Of a stretch of 64,000 nucleotides of DNA, positions 33,482 to 42,366 are shown piece by piece. Origin of the DNA: Allorhizobium borbori (GTDB lineage: Bacteria > Pseudomonadota > Alphaproteobacteria > Rhizobiales > Rhizobiaceae). The first letter of the stretch is position 1. Every line of letters starts with the position of its first letter. The DNA is taken from assembly GCF_014196535.1 (NCBI RefSeq), contig NZ_JACIDU010000005.1, positions 16,126-80,125 of the forward strand. Direction: 5' to 3'. The translations under genes were made by a program, and so were the position numbers. The notes under the pieces are model-generated. The model had not been told where the DNA came from, searched no databases, and saw nothing but the letters and a program-made list of their open reading frames with translations.

Positions 33482-34327
33482 TCAGAGATCAACTGGGTTT
33501 TCTTCCGTGATCAGCAGTGCCTTGCTCAGCATGCCACTGTCGTTCAGGCCCCACTTGGCCATGATCTTCTCGTAGGTGCCGTCGTCGATCATCGATTGAA
33601 TAGCGTCCGTCAGGACCTGGCCGAGCGGATCGCCCTTGCGCACGCCGATGCAGCTGTTGACAGGCGATAGAACAAGTTCCGAAACCTTTAGATCGCCAGT
33701 CTGCGTCGCCATGTAGCTGAGCTTGACCGAGCCGCCGACGGTGGCTTCGGCGCGATTGGAACGAACGGCGAGTTCAGCCTGCGCCTGCGTGGCGTGCATC
33801 TGCATGACGACCGGCTTGTCCTTGCATTCATTGGCGTTGAGCTTTTCAAGGAGACCGATATCCCAGGAACCATTCATAACCGCTATCGTCAGGCCGCAGG
33901 CATCGGAGGCGGACTTGACGGCGAGCTTGCTGTTTGCCGGGTAAGCGAACGAGGTGCCGATCCGCCGCTGGGAAACGAAATCAAGCGTCTTCAGCCGCTC
34001 GGCGGTCGTGCCGAAGGAGGAGAAGCCGGCGTCGAAACGCTTGGACTGAATCCCCGGAATGGTCGCATCGAAGCTCGTACCCTCGAAAGTGAAGGGAACG
34101 CCGAGACGTACTTCCATCTCCTTGGCGAGGTCCACGCTCCAGCCCTTGAGCTGGCCATCGGCATCAAGATACTCATCGGGCGCCCAGTCGTTGAAGACCG
34201 CAGCCTTGATGCCATTATCCTTGTATTCCTGCGGCAGTGCTTCGCGCAGAGCGGGAATGACGTCCGCGAATGCGCTCACCGCCGCCAATGCGCTCAGGAC
34301 ACACCCGGCCAGAATGGATTTGAACAT
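33482..34327 (-). CDS. Periplasmic amino-acid-type binding protein, family 3
   Basis: A 281-residue secreted protein with signal peptide MFKSILAGCVLSALAAVSAFA. The family-3 core shows KGWSVDLAKEMEVRLGVPFTFE, GIQSKRFDAGFSSFGTTAERLKTLDFV, and a C-terminal DGTYEKIMAKWGL. It delivers the ligand to the adjacent PAAT permease. The ligand is probably an amino acid or a sugar-amino acid adduct, given the neighbouring deglycase, kinase and FrlC-like genes. A LacI-type palindrome lies 73 bases upstream of the start. Confidence 0.92.
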   Translation of the reverse strand: MFKSILAGCVLSALAAVSAFADVIPALREALPQEYKDNGIKAAVFNDWAPDEYLDADGQLKGWSVDLAKEMEVRLGVPFTFEGTSFDATIPGIQSKRFDAGFSSFGTTAERLKTLDFVSQRRIGTSFAYPANSKLAVKSASDACGLTIAVMNGSWDIGLLEKLNANECKDKPVVMQMHATQAQAELAVRSNRAEATVGGSVKLSYMATQTGDLKVSELVLSPVNSCIGVRKGDPLGQVLTDAIQSMIDDGTYEKIMAKWGLNDSGMLSKALLITEENPVDL

Positions 34328-34399
34328 GACAGCCTCCTTGTTATGCGAAACCCGGCGGGTCCGCGATTGCGTTCTCCGGTTCCCCTTGCAATCAATTAG

Positions 34400-34411
34400 A
34401 GAACGTTCTCA
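34400..34411. promoter_or_regulatory. LacI-type operator upstream of the cluster 2 importer
   Basis: GAGAACGTTCTC is a perfect 12-bp palindrome with the central CG step typical of LacI-family sites. It lies between the divergent importer and lacI-type genes. A near-copy, GCGAACGTTCTC, lies upstream of the cluster 2 kinase at 38498-38509. Confidence 0.7.
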
Positions 34412-34587
34412 CATATGAGGCACGGCGAACATCCATACGTCAAGCGTCATCTTTCAGATGATCGGCTTTACGGAGCGTTGAAAACCACTGTCGATCTGCT
34501 AAAGCCAAAAAACAGCTACCGTTTTCTTCCGACCAAACATGATAAAATTCTCATTCCGGCAGAACAAAAGATGAGAGGAATTGCCAG

Positions 34588-35676
34588 TTGGCTCCTAAAA
34601 GCAAGGCGACGATCACCGATGTCGCGCGTGCAGCAGGCGTTTCCACGGCGACCGCGGGGCGCGTGCTGGGCGGTTACGGCTATACCAGTGACGACAAGAA
34701 AGAACAGGTGCTAAAGGCCGCCCAGAAGCTGGGCTATCGGCCCAATGCGCTGGCGCGCAGCCTCATTACCGGCAAGACCCGAACAATCGGCGTCGTGGCC
34801 GGCGATATTCAGAATCCGTTCTACGCTTCGGTTCTGCGCGGTATTTCCAACGTCGCGGAAGCCAATGGTTTCGGGCTGCTGATCACCAATAGCGACGAGT
34901 CGCAGTCCAAGGAGGTTCACTCGGTGGAGCTTCTGGCACAGAAGCAGGTGGACGGGTTGATCGTCACCCCCAGCGACACGCGCAAGGCGCGGCACCTGCA
35001 CAATCTGCGAGGCATGGGCGTGCCGCTCGTTCTGATCGACCGTGCTGTCGCCGGTCTGATGGTGGATCGCGTGGCGACCGACAATATCGCCGCTGCCGAA
35101 CAGGCCGTGCGCTATCTGATTGCCGCCGGTCACCGGCGGATCGGCATTGTTGCGGAACTCGTCGATCAGGAGAACGACGGACTGGACGGATTCCTGGCGC
35201 GTGCTGTCGCGGGAGATCCGATCGAAAGCGAAACGCTTTATCCAAGTTGGCAGCGCCTTCTTGGTTATGTCCGTGCGCACCGGATTGAAGGCTTGCCAGT
35301 GGACCCACGCCTGACGATACGGGCGGGAGGCTATTCTGCCAGCGCCGCTCAGGCTGCGCTCCCCCGACTGATGAAAGTACCCGGCCCGCCGACGGCTCTG
35401 TTCACGACGGACGGCACCATGTCCGAAGGCGCCATGCGAGGGCTCTCCGAGTTGAAGCTTTCAATTCCACAGGACCTCTCGATCATCTGCTTCGACGATC
35501 TTGACTGGATGAGCTTTCATCGCCCCGGCATCACCACCATTGCACAGCCGCGCCTCGCCATGGGCGAGGCCGCTGCGCGGATGCTACTGGAGCGCATTCA
35601 CGGCGAGGATTATCCACCACGCACGGTGCTTATGCCCGCCGAGTTGATTGAACGCGGCTCTGTCGCACCATTGTGA
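34588..35676 (+). CDS. LacI-family transcription regulator of cluster 2
   Basis: A 362-residue repressor. The N-terminal HTH ATITDVARAAGVSTATAGRVLGG is followed by the hinge ARSLITGKTRTIGVV and a periplasmic-binding-like sensor domain (NPFYASVLRGISNVAEANGF through LSIICFDDLDW). The start is TTG at 34588 with GAGGA nine bases upstream. The HTH has TATAGRVL where YTVSRVL is usual, but the spacing is normal. It is divergent from the amino-acid importer, with an operator-like palindrome between. It should sense a sugar or sugar-phosphate. Confidence 0.92.
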   Translation: MAPKSKATITDVARAAGVSTATAGRVLGGYGYTSDDKKEQVLKAAQKLGYRPNALARSLITGKTRTIGVVAGDIQNPFYASVLRGISNVAEANGFGLLITNSDESQSKEVHSVELLAQKQVDGLIVTPSDTRKARHLHNLRGMGVPLVLIDRAVAGLMVDRVATDNIAAAEQAVRYLIAAGHRRIGIVAELVDQENDGLDGFLARAVAGDPIESETLYPSWQRLLGYVRAHRIEGLPVDPRLTIRAGGYSASAAQAALPRLMKVPGPPTALFTTDGTMSEGAMRGLSELKLSIPQDLSIICFDDLDWMSFHRPGITTIAQPRLAMGEAAARMLLERIHGEDYPPRTVLMPAELIERGSVAPL

Positions 35677-35721
35677 TCGCCGCCACCATGGCAACGACCT
35701 TCCGGTGAGGTCGCACCCACA

Positions 35722-36672
35722 TCATGGAGCAGTTGCGTCGTGCGTCGCCATAAGTGCCGCGACGGTGAATAGATCGAGATGGGCGCCGCCGACGTTTTTG
35801 TAGATGGTGATCTCGTCTTCGGAAATCCGGCCCGGATGCCTTGCCTGCGCCAGATCGAACATATCGGCCGTGACAGCATCCCAGCCGAGGATGCCGGATG
35901 CGACCGGTTGCGCCAGATCGCCGGCACCTTCCATGCCGCGCCGGGTGTCGACGAAAATCGTTCCACGCTGCATGGCTTCGTCGTCGGCTTCCCGAAGCGT
36001 CGTCATGTATGCCCCGATCAGGTCGAGATGCGCGCCGGGCCGCAACAAGGCGCCTTTGACCAGCGGGGTATCCGACATCGTGACGCACGAAATGATATCG
36101 GCCTCGCTGACCGCCTGATCGAGATCAGTTGCAACCGCGGCATTCAGTCCATCGGCCTTCAGCCCCGCCACCACCGCCTCGGCGCGTGCCCGAGTGCGGT
36201 TCCACACCAGAACACGATCGACCGACGGACGCGCCGCCGTATGGGCGTGGGCGACGTGAGGGGCAAGGGCACCTGCTCCGACCACGAGCAATGTCCGGGC
36301 GTCATGGCGGGCCAGGAGGCTAGACCCGAGTGCGGAATCTCCAGCCGTCTTGCGGGCTGTCATGGCCGCCCCGTCGGCCACCATACGCGGTGCGCCTGTC
36401 GCACCGTCAAATGCGGCGACGAGGCCCTGCACGGAAGGCTGCGGCGGCTGAAGATCGGCATTGCCGGGAAAGACACCGACCATTTTCACGCCGATCAGAC
36501 CTCCGGGAATCCAGCCCGGCAATGTTACGAACTGGTTGCCGCTGCCACGCGGGTCGGATTGCAGCACGACATCGGAGGCAGGCATTTCGCCCAGGTGAGC
36601 GATGCGAAGTGCTTCGATCAGCAGGGGCCAGGCAAGGGTGGCGTGAACGGCATCGGCATCGAAAACAAGCAT
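35722..36672 (-). CDS. Ornithine cyclodeaminase / mu-crystallin family protein
   Basis: A 316-residue NAD(P)-dependent enzyme of the OCD family. The family-typical KMVGVFPGNADL, VQGLVAAFDGATGAPRMVADG and MTARKTAGDSALGSSLLAR are followed by the Rossmann fold LLVVGAGALAPHVAHAH. Members make proline from ornithine, act on imino acids or lysine, or reduce ketimines. In a fructosyl-amino acid cluster it may process the released amino acid. The gene is convergent with the lacI-type gene and 10 bases downstream of the GntR gene. Confidence 0.88.
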   Translation of the reverse strand: MLVFDADAVHATLAWPLLIEALRIAHLGEMPASDVVLQSDPRGSGNQFVTLPGWIPGGLIGVKMVGVFPGNADLQPPQPSVQGLVAAFDGATGAPRMVADGAAMTARKTAGDSALGSSLLARHDARTLLVVGAGALAPHVAHAHTAARPSVDRVLVWNRTRARAEAVVAGLKADGLNAAVATDLDQAVSEADIISCVTMSDTPLVKGALLRPGAHLDLIGAYMTTLREADDEAMQRGTIFVDTRRGMEGAGDLAQPVASGILGWDAVTADMFDLAQARHPGRISEDEITIYKNVGGAHLDLFTVAALMATHDATAP

Positions 36673-36682
36673 TAGGAAACTT

Positions 36683-37393
36683 TCAGCTTCTCATCGTGAA
36701 TGTCACGAGGTGGCAAGGTGTCACAAGTCTCGAGAAGGAAATCGGCCGGTCACCGGCCTCGAAAACGGTCTTCTCGATCCGGTAGACGGGTTGCGAGGAT
36801 GGAATGGCAAGGATCTGTGCTTCCTCGCGGGTGGCGAAACCGACATCGAACTGTCGCTCGGCGCCGGCTGGCTGGATGTGCATGCGCTCGCGCAGCGTAG
36901 TGAAGAAGGAACCTCCGTCGCGAACCGGCTGGATAACGCCTTCCAGTCGTTCGGCATCGAACCACAGCGTCTCCAGCGTCATGGGGCGGCCATCCACTTC
37001 GAGCACGCGCTCGAAGCGGGCAAGCCGCGCCGCCGCAAGGCGTCCGCCAGCGGCGGCGGCATTGTCGTCTATCCCGAAGGACAGAATGCGATGGCTACTC
37101 CTGCGGCCAAGACCACTCATCGTTTCCGTGAAGCCGGAAAGGGTCACCAGTGTCTGGCGAACCTTGCGCGGTGCGACGAGCGTGCCTCTGCCTTGTTGCC
37201 GAACGAGGTGTCCTTCGGCACAAAGCTCCGAGATCGCGCGGCGGAGCGTGATACGGCTGACACCATGCGCCGCGCAAAGTTCAGGCTCGGCGGGCAGGAA
37301 CCCGCCTTCGCCAAGAACACCGGATTCGATATCCGCCAGAACTGCACGTCGCACCCGCTCATAGAGCGGTATCAGCTGTTCATGCTCGTCCAT
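36683..37393 (-). CDS. GntR-family regulator with UTRA domain (cluster 2)
   Basis: A 236-residue HutC-type regulator. The winged helix IPLYERVRRAVLADIESGVLGEGGFLPAEPELCAAHGVSRITLRRAI is followed by a UTRA domain (ARFERVLEVDGRPMTLETLWFDAERL). It follows the SIS gene by 12 bases on the same strand and likely autoregulates that unit. A 14-bp palindrome upstream of the SIS gene is the best candidate site. It is a paralogue of the cluster 1 GntR regulator in architecture. Confidence 0.9.
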   Translation of the reverse strand: MDEHEQLIPLYERVRRAVLADIESGVLGEGGFLPAEPELCAAHGVSRITLRRAISELCAEGHLVRQQGRGTLVAPRKVRQTLVTLSGFTETMSGLGRRSSHRILSFGIDDNAAAAGGRLAAARLARFERVLEVDGRPMTLETLWFDAERLEGVIQPVRDGGSFFTTLRERMHIQPAGAERQFDVGFATREEAQILAIPSSQPVYRIEKTVFEAGDRPISFSRLVTPCHLVTFTMRS

Positions 37394-37405
37394 CAGCCAT
37401 CCGTG

Positions 37406-38407
37406 TCAGTAGGAGATCTTCTTCATGTAGCGTCGTGCTTCCAGCATTTCGTGCTTGCGCAGTTCGGCGATCTTGTAAGCGAAACGCCAGAGAGTGTCGA
37501 AGAAAATGAGCGGGACGACATTGCCACGGAATTGCGGATAGATACCGTCGAGATCGAGCTTTTCAGCATCGAGAACAAGAATCTTCTGCGCCGAGCCGAA
37601 GCGGTGGAGGAAGGTATCCGCCCGGTCTTCAAGCGCACGGGTGCTGTCGCAGCCCTTCATGAGAATAAAGGCGCGGTCCTTGTCGAGTACTTCGAACGGG
37701 CCATGGAAGAACTCGTTCGCATGGATCGCCTGGCTGTTGATCCACTGCATTTCCATCAGCACGCAGATGGAGAAGGAATAGGCCGCGCCGTAGCTGGCGC
37801 CGCTGGCGACGGTGTAGACGACGTTCTCTTTGGCAAAACGCGGGGCGTAATCGTCGAAAAGCGGCGCGAAGACAAGCTGTGCCTTGTCGATTGCGGCCTG
37901 AAGCGCGGCAAGGCTTTCGATCAGTGGCTCGGTCAGGTTTTCGCCGCCGGTGAGCGCAACGACGCCCATGACAAGCTGGTAGATGCGGGAATAGTTGCTG
38001 TTGACGGCATCGATCGGAACGCCGGTCGTGTAGGGGGCCTCGAAGCCGACGACATGATCGCAGGCATTTGCGAGCGGCGAACCCGGCTCGACCGTCAGGC
38101 CGATCGTGGTCGCACCCTTTGAACGCGCAAATTCGGCGGCGGCCGTCGTTTCCTTCGTCGTGCCGGTCATCGAGCACAGGATAACCAGCGAGCCGGGACC
38201 GAGCAGTTTTGGTGCGCGGGCAACGAATTCGGCGGCGTTATAGACATCCGAAGCAATCGCCGCATGCTGATCCAGCAGGAATTTTGCGGGATGCATGATG
38301 GAAAGCGAACCGCCGCAGGCAACGAAGAAGACGTGGTGGATTGCGCTCGCGTCAAGGGCACCAAGGGCTGCAAGCACCCCTTTGTCGAAAGTGGATGGCA
38401 AGGTCAT
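37406..38407 (-). CDS. FrlB-like SIS-domain deglycase (cluster 2)
   Basis: A 333-residue double-SIS protein and clear paralogue of the one at 16714: both have a glycine-rich first loop (here FFVACGGSLS), an SMTGTTKET phosphate loop, an ANEFFHGPFE motif with the catalytic-type Glu and His, and matching C termini (RRYMKKISY here, RRYMWKVAY there). It should release an amino acid and glucose-6-phosphate from a phosphorylated fructosyl-amino acid. It is the first gene of a minus-strand unit with gntR and the cyclodeaminase gene, divergent from the kinase. Confidence 0.87.
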   Translation of the reverse strand: MTLPSTFDKGVLAALGALDASAIHHVFFVACGGSLSIMHPAKFLLDQHAAIASDVYNAAEFVARAPKLLGPGSLVILCSMTGTTKETTAAAEFARSKGATTIGLTVEPGSPLANACDHVVGFEAPYTTGVPIDAVNSNYSRIYQLVMGVVALTGGENLTEPLIESLAALQAAIDKAQLVFAPLFDDYAPRFAKENVVYTVASGASYGAAYSFSICVLMEMQWINSQAIHANEFFHGPFEVLDKDRAFILMKGCDSTRALEDRADTFLHRFGSAQKILVLDAEKLDLDGIYPQFRGNVVPLIFFDTLWRFAYKIAELRKHEMLEARRYMKKISY

Positions 38408-38434
38408 TTTGAAGCCTTTCTCGATATGACGTTA

Positions 38435-38448
38435 TAATACGTATTATT
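38435..38448. promoter_or_regulatory. 14-bp palindrome, candidate GntR operator
   Basis: ATAATACGTATTAT is a perfect palindrome 28 bases upstream of the SIS start, in the divergent gap. It contains a TATAAT-like -10 on each strand (TATAAT at 38434-38439 on plus). Its AT-rich, centrally CG form suits a GntR/UTRA-type site; position over a promoter suggests repression. Confidence 0.6.
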
Positions 38449-38497
38449 TTTTTTGCCGGGACGTGTCAAGCGCAATTGACAGGCTTGAAAAAATTGT

Positions 38498-38509
38498 GCG
38501 AACGTTCTC
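38498..38509. promoter_or_regulatory. Second LacI-type operator, upstream of the cluster 2 kinase
   Basis: GCGAACGTTCTC matches the perfect palindrome at 34400-34411 at 11 of 12 positions and keeps the GAACGTTC core. A TTGACA hexamer lies at 38476-38481, just upstream. I see no clean -10 at 17 bases, because the operator occupies that place. Confidence 0.65.
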
Positions 38510-38538
38510 TTAAATGAGCAAGAGGGATGGGAACGAGC

Positions 38539-39426
38539 ATGACAAACGAACCATTCGTTCTGGCGTTCGGCGACAACGTCGTCGATTGCTACAGTGACGA
38601 AAAGGTCATGTATCCGGGTGGAAACTGCGTCAATCTCGCAGCGTTTGCCCGTCGTGCCGGTGCACGCTCCGCCTATGCCGGAGCCGTTGCCGACGACGCA
38701 GCCGGACGTGCGATCCGCGATGCGCTGGCCAGAGAAGGGGTTGACGTTTCACGCCTCCGCTTTCTGCCGGGCGCGACCGCCTATTGCGTGATTGAGCTTC
38801 AGGATGGCGACCGTGTGTTCGCAGGGGCCAATCTCGGTGTTTCGATTATCGCGCCCGAGACGGCCGATCTTGAGTTCGCCCGCCAGGTCGACGCGCTGCA
38901 TACCGGCCGTTCGAGCCATATCGATGCGTGGATACCGTTGATCGCCGGGCTGACGCGCGTTTCCTACGATTTTGCGACGATCCGCGACAGGGCTCACATC
39001 GCACCGCTGGCGAAGCATTGCTTTCTTGCCGCCTTTTCCGGTGGTGATCTCGGGCGCGACGATGCCCTCGCGCTTGCTGAATTCACCCGTGATGCTGGCG
39101 CGCAATGGGTTCTAGTGACGCTCGGCGACCGTGGTGCGTTACTGCTCGGTGCCTGCGGGCTGAGCGTTGTACCCGCTGCCATTGTCGCGCCGGTCGATAC
39201 GCTCGGAGCAGGCGATAGCTTCATTGCGCGCACGCTGGTCGGACTTCTGCGCGCGGAAGCGCCGGAGGAAGCCCTCGCCGCTGCCGCGCAGACGGCTGCC
39301 CTCACCTGCCTCGCCAAGGGCGGCTTCGGCCATGAAAGTCCCATGGACGTCGATATTTCGACCGCCATGACAATTGATGAAATCTATCGCACGACGAAAC
39401 CGGCCCCCAGTCCGGTGGATGCCTGA
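38539..39426 (+). CDS. PfkB-family kinase, FrlD-like (cluster 2)
   Basis: A 295-residue sugar kinase, paralogue of that at 23953: FGDNVVDCYSDEKVMYPGGNCVNLAAFARRAG near the N terminus and the catalytic DTLGAGDSFIARTLVG near residue 220. The ATG at 38539 has GGGA at good spacing, better than the ATG at 38527. It should phosphorylate the imported compound for the SIS deglycase transcribed in the other direction. The gap between them holds two distinct palindromes. TRAP transporter genes follow downstream. Confidence 0.9.
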   Translation: MTNEPFVLAFGDNVVDCYSDEKVMYPGGNCVNLAAFARRAGARSAYAGAVADDAAGRAIRDALAREGVDVSRLRFLPGATAYCVIELQDGDRVFAGANLGVSIIAPETADLEFARQVDALHTGRSSHIDAWIPLIAGLTRVSYDFATIRDRAHIAPLAKHCFLAAFSGGDLGRDDALALAEFTRDAGAQWVLVTLGDRGALLLGACGLSVVPAAIVAPVDTLGAGDSFIARTLVGLLRAEAPEEALAAAAQTAALTCLAKGGFGHESPMDVDISTAMTIDEIYRTTKPAPSPVDA

Positions 39427-39439
39427 AACGTGCGCTGGA

Positions 39440-39467
39440 ACGCCATGCCCAGGGAAGGGCCTGGCGT
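39440..39467 (+). other. Imperfect hairpin between kinase and TRAP genes
   Basis: ACGCCATGCCC (39440-39450) pairs with GGGCCTGGCGT (39457-39467) except for one mismatch, with a 6-base loop. No T-run follows. It may attenuate read-through from the kinase into the TRAP genes. Confidence 0.45.
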
Positions 39468-39543
39468 CATGCCTGCCAGCGCAAGACCTGCACTGGTTCG
39501 AGATACAATGACAACAACAAACCCTGATCAGAGGAGGGGCAAC

Positions 39544-40548
39544 ATGACCACTTTGAAGACGACGCGCCGCGGTGCAATCGCTGGCGGACTGTTCCTTGCA
39601 TCGGCTCTCCTGTCGGCCCCGGCCGTCGCCGAGAACGTGACGATACGCATCGCGACCGTCAACGCGCCGACCAGCGAATCCTACAAGGGTGCGATGGCCG
39701 CTGCCGAACGCGTCAAGACGCGGACCGAAGGCCGTGTCTCGTTCCAGGGCTTCCCCTCGGGCCAGCTTGGCAGCACGACCGACTCCATCGAGCAGGCGAG
39801 CCAGGGTCAACCCGTCATGACCTTCACCTCCGCCTCGTTCCTGTCGACGTTCGGCGTGCCGGAGCTTTCCGTCGTTGAAGGCCCCTTCATGGTTTCCAGC
39901 ACGGATGAAGCCGAAAACATTGCGTTTTCCCCGCTAATGCAGGGCTTCTACGACCGTCTTGCGAAGGACGCAGGCATTCGCCCTGTGGCGCTGAACTGGT
40001 TTGACGGTCCGCGCCATATGATCGGCGACAAGGGCTATCCGGCGCCGACGGACCTCAAGGGCGTCAAGATGCGTGTTCCCCCCGTCGAAAGCTGGCTGAA
40101 GACCTTCCAGCCTCTCGGCGTCGTCGCCACCACTGTCGAAGCGGGCGAAGTCTATTCGGCGCTTTCCCAGGGTGTTGTCACGGCTGCAGAAAGCCCGCTG
40201 ACCGGCCTTCGTGCCTCGGGCTGGCAGGAAGTCGTCAAGCACATCACGCTGACCGGTCACTTCAATCTCTTCACCGGATGGGTGATGAGCGAGGCGGTTT
40301 ACGCGAAGCTGAGCGACGGCGACCGCGCCATTCTGATGGAAGAGTTCAAAACCGGCGGTCAGGACCTGACGAAGCTGTCGGCCAAGCTCGAAGGCGAAAT
40401 CCGCACGGCGTTCGAAGCACAGGGCGTGACCTTCCACACCGCCGACATCGAGGCCTATCGCAAGGCCACGGCCGGATACTATACGAGCTTCCCGAAGTGG
40501 CCTGCGGGTCTCTTCGAACAGGTTCGCGCGGCGGCGGTGGCCAAGTAA
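39544..40548 (+). CDS. TRAP transporter solute-binding protein, DctP type
   Basis: A 334-residue periplasmic protein. The signal peptide TTRRGAIAGGLFLASALLSAPAVA contains a twin-arginine-like RR. The DctP fold shows VTIRIATVNAPTSESYKGAMAAAERVKTRTEGRVSFQGFPSGQLG and the conserved GVKMRVPPVE segment. GAGGAGGGG precedes the ATG at 39544; upstream in-frame ATGs are inside the intergenic hairpin region. Together with the two membrane subunits it makes a sodium-driven importer, a second uptake route for cluster 2. Ligands of the family are mostly organic acids and sugar acids. Confidence 0.92.
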   Translation: MTTLKTTRRGAIAGGLFLASALLSAPAVAENVTIRIATVNAPTSESYKGAMAAAERVKTRTEGRVSFQGFPSGQLGSTTDSIEQASQGQPVMTFTSASFLSTFGVPELSVVEGPFMVSSTDEAENIAFSPLMQGFYDRLAKDAGIRPVALNWFDGPRHMIGDKGYPAPTDLKGVKMRVPPVESWLKTFQPLGVVATTVEAGEVYSALSQGVVTAAESPLTGLRASGWQEVVKHITLTGHFNLFTGWVMSEAVYAKLSDGDRAILMEEFKTGGQDLTKLSAKLEGEIRTAFEAQGVTFHTADIEAYRKATAGYYTSFPKWPAGLFEQVRAAAVAK

Positions 40549-40627
40549 AGGGCCGGTTGGTAATCTGAAGGAAGGGCGGAGGCGCTTGCACGCCTTCGCC
40601 GCCACCCACGGATTTTGGGAGCGTTCA

Positions 40628-41095
40628 ATGCGTAGTCTGATCCGCCTTTTCGGCGTCGCGCTTCCGGCGGTGACGACCGGAGCGATCGTCCTCGTGGTTT
40701 TCGCGGATGTCATCGCCCGCAATTTCTTTCAAGCTCCCATTCCCTGGGCACATGATCTCGCAGTCGTGATGATGGCGGTCACGGTCTGGTTCGGTCTTGC
40801 GGGCGCCTGCATGTCCGACCAGATGTTCGGCATCGCCACCGTCGTGGAGCGGTCGCCGCCGCGCTTGCAGATGGCCGCGATGGTTGCCGCCGATCTGTTG
40901 ACGATCCTGATCGCCGCCGCCGTTGTGCGGGCCGCCTATGCACAGATCTCCACCGCCCGCTTCACGACGTTTCTGGCGCTCGGTTGGCCGAAATGGATCA
41001 TCGCGGCCTTCATTGCCGCCGGCATGATCATGATCATCATCGTGCGCCTTCTTGATATCGTTGCCCGCCTGCGTGGGGAGAAGAATTTCCAATGA
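40628..41095 (+). CDS. TRAP transporter small membrane subunit, DctQ type
   Basis: A 155-residue protein with four predicted helices and the DctQ-type VFADVIARNFFQAPIPWAHDLAVVMMAVTVWFGLAGA motif, in which an Asn and a Trp-His pair are typical. GGGAG lies about eight bases before the ATG at 40628; an earlier ATG at 40586 has no ribosome site. It overlaps the DctM start by four bases. Confidence 0.9.
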   Translation: MRSLIRLFGVALPAVTTGAIVLVVFADVIARNFFQAPIPWAHDLAVVMMAVTVWFGLAGACMSDQMFGIATVVERSPPRLQMAAMVAADLLTILIAAAVVRAAYAQISTARFTTFLALGWPKWIIAAFIAAGMIMIIIVRLLDIVARLRGEKNFQ

Positions 41096-42366
41096 CCCTG
41101 ACCGCTATCGCCTTCGTCGTTCTACTGCTGCTCGGGCTGCCGATCGGTTTCGTCATGCTCGGCGCCTCGATGATCTACTTTGTCCAGAACCCGATGATGG
41201 CGAGCATCGTCGCGCAGCGGATGGGTTCGGCGCTTGAATCTTTCCCGCTGTTGGCCGTGCCGTTGTTCGTGGTCGCGGGCTGCGCCATGGCGCGCGGCGG
41301 CATTGCCGACCGGCTTTACGGCTTTGCCGAAACGCTCGTCGGTCACTGGAAGGGCGGGCTGGCACAGATCGCAGTGGTGAACTCGTTGTTCATGGGTGCC
41401 ATGTCCGGTTCCGCCAATGCGGATGCCGCCATCGACGCGCGGACCATTGTGCCGGTAATGCGTCAGCACGGCTATACCAACGCCTATGGTTCGGTGGTCA
41501 GTGCCGCATCGGCCCTGATCGCGCCGATCATGCCGCCATCCATCGCGCTGATCGTTTACGGTCTTCTGACCGACACCTCCATTGGACGCCTGTTCATGGG
41601 TGGCGTCATCCCGGCCTTCTTCATTGCCGCCGCGCTGATGCTGACCGTGCGCTGGTGCGCGCGCCGCCATGGGCATACGCAGGCCCGTACGGAAAGTGCA
41701 AAACCGCGTGAAATCTGGACCAAGGGTCATGCCGCGCTCTGGGCGCTGGCCATGCCGGTCCTTTTGCTGTTCGGCTTGAGAACCGGCTTTTTCACGCCGA
41801 CGGAACTCGGTGCATTCGCCGCGCTTTACGCATTTTTCGTCGGCGCCGTCATCTACAAGGGCCTGTCCTTTTCCGACAGCTACGACCTGCTTCGTGAATC
41901 GGCGCTAACGACGGCGGGCGTCATGTTCATCGTCGCTTCCGCCTCGGTCTTCTCGCTGATCCTCAGCCTGGAACAACTGCCGCAGATGCTGGTGTCGCAA
42001 CTGCTCGGCATTTCGGAAAACAAATATGTCGTTCTGATCGTCATCAACATCGCGCTGCTTGTTCTCGGTACGATTTTCGAGGGATTGGCGATCATCATCA
42101 TCCTGGGCCCGTTTCTGCTCGATGTGGCGACCAGTCTCGGCATCGACCCCGTTCATCTCGGCGTCGTGCTGGTCTTCAACACGGCCATCGGCTCGGTCAC
42201 GCCGCCCATCGGCACGGTGATGTTCACGGTCTGCTCAATCACCAAATGCTCCATCGAGGATTTCTCAAAGGAATTCCTGCCGTTTCTCGCAGTCCTTGTC
42301 GGTCTTCTGCTGCTCTTCACGCTGGTGCCGCCAATCATCACATTCCTGCCAAACGTGCTGATGTAA
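41092..42366 (+). CDS. TRAP transporter large membrane subunit, DctM type
   Basis: A 424-residue permease with about 12 helices. It has the family's GLPIGFVMLGASMIYF opening, the VNSLFMGAMSGSANADAAID motif, the ALIAPIMPPSIALIVYG segment and the GSVTPPIGTVMFTVCSITK motif near the C terminus. It couples sodium entry to uptake with the DctP and DctQ subunits. It ends cluster 2. Confidence 0.94.
   Translation: MTLTAIAFVVLLLLGLPIGFVMLGASMIYFVQNPMMASIVAQRMGSALESFPLLAVPLFVVAGCAMARGGIADRLYGFAETLVGHWKGGLAQIAVVNSLFMGAMSGSANADAAIDARTIVPVMRQHGYTNAYGSVVSAASALIAPIMPPSIALIVYGLLTDTSIGRLFMGGVIPAFFIAAALMLTVRWCARRHGHTQARTESAKPREIWTKGHAALWALAMPVLLLFGLRTGFFTPTELGAFAALYAFFVGAVIYKGLSFSDSYDLLRESALTTAGVMFIVASASVFSLILSLEQLPQMLVSQLLGISENKYVVLIVINIALLVLGTIFEGLAIIIILGPFLLDVATSLGIDPVHLGVVLVFNTAIGSVTPPIGTVMFTVCSITKCSIEDFSKEFLPFLAVLVGLLLLFTLVPPIITFLPNVLM

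Noticed and set aside
36710..38122. 470-residue plus-strand frame over gntR and the SIS gene
   Set aside because: Both genes on the other strand are well supported, and this frame has no domain.
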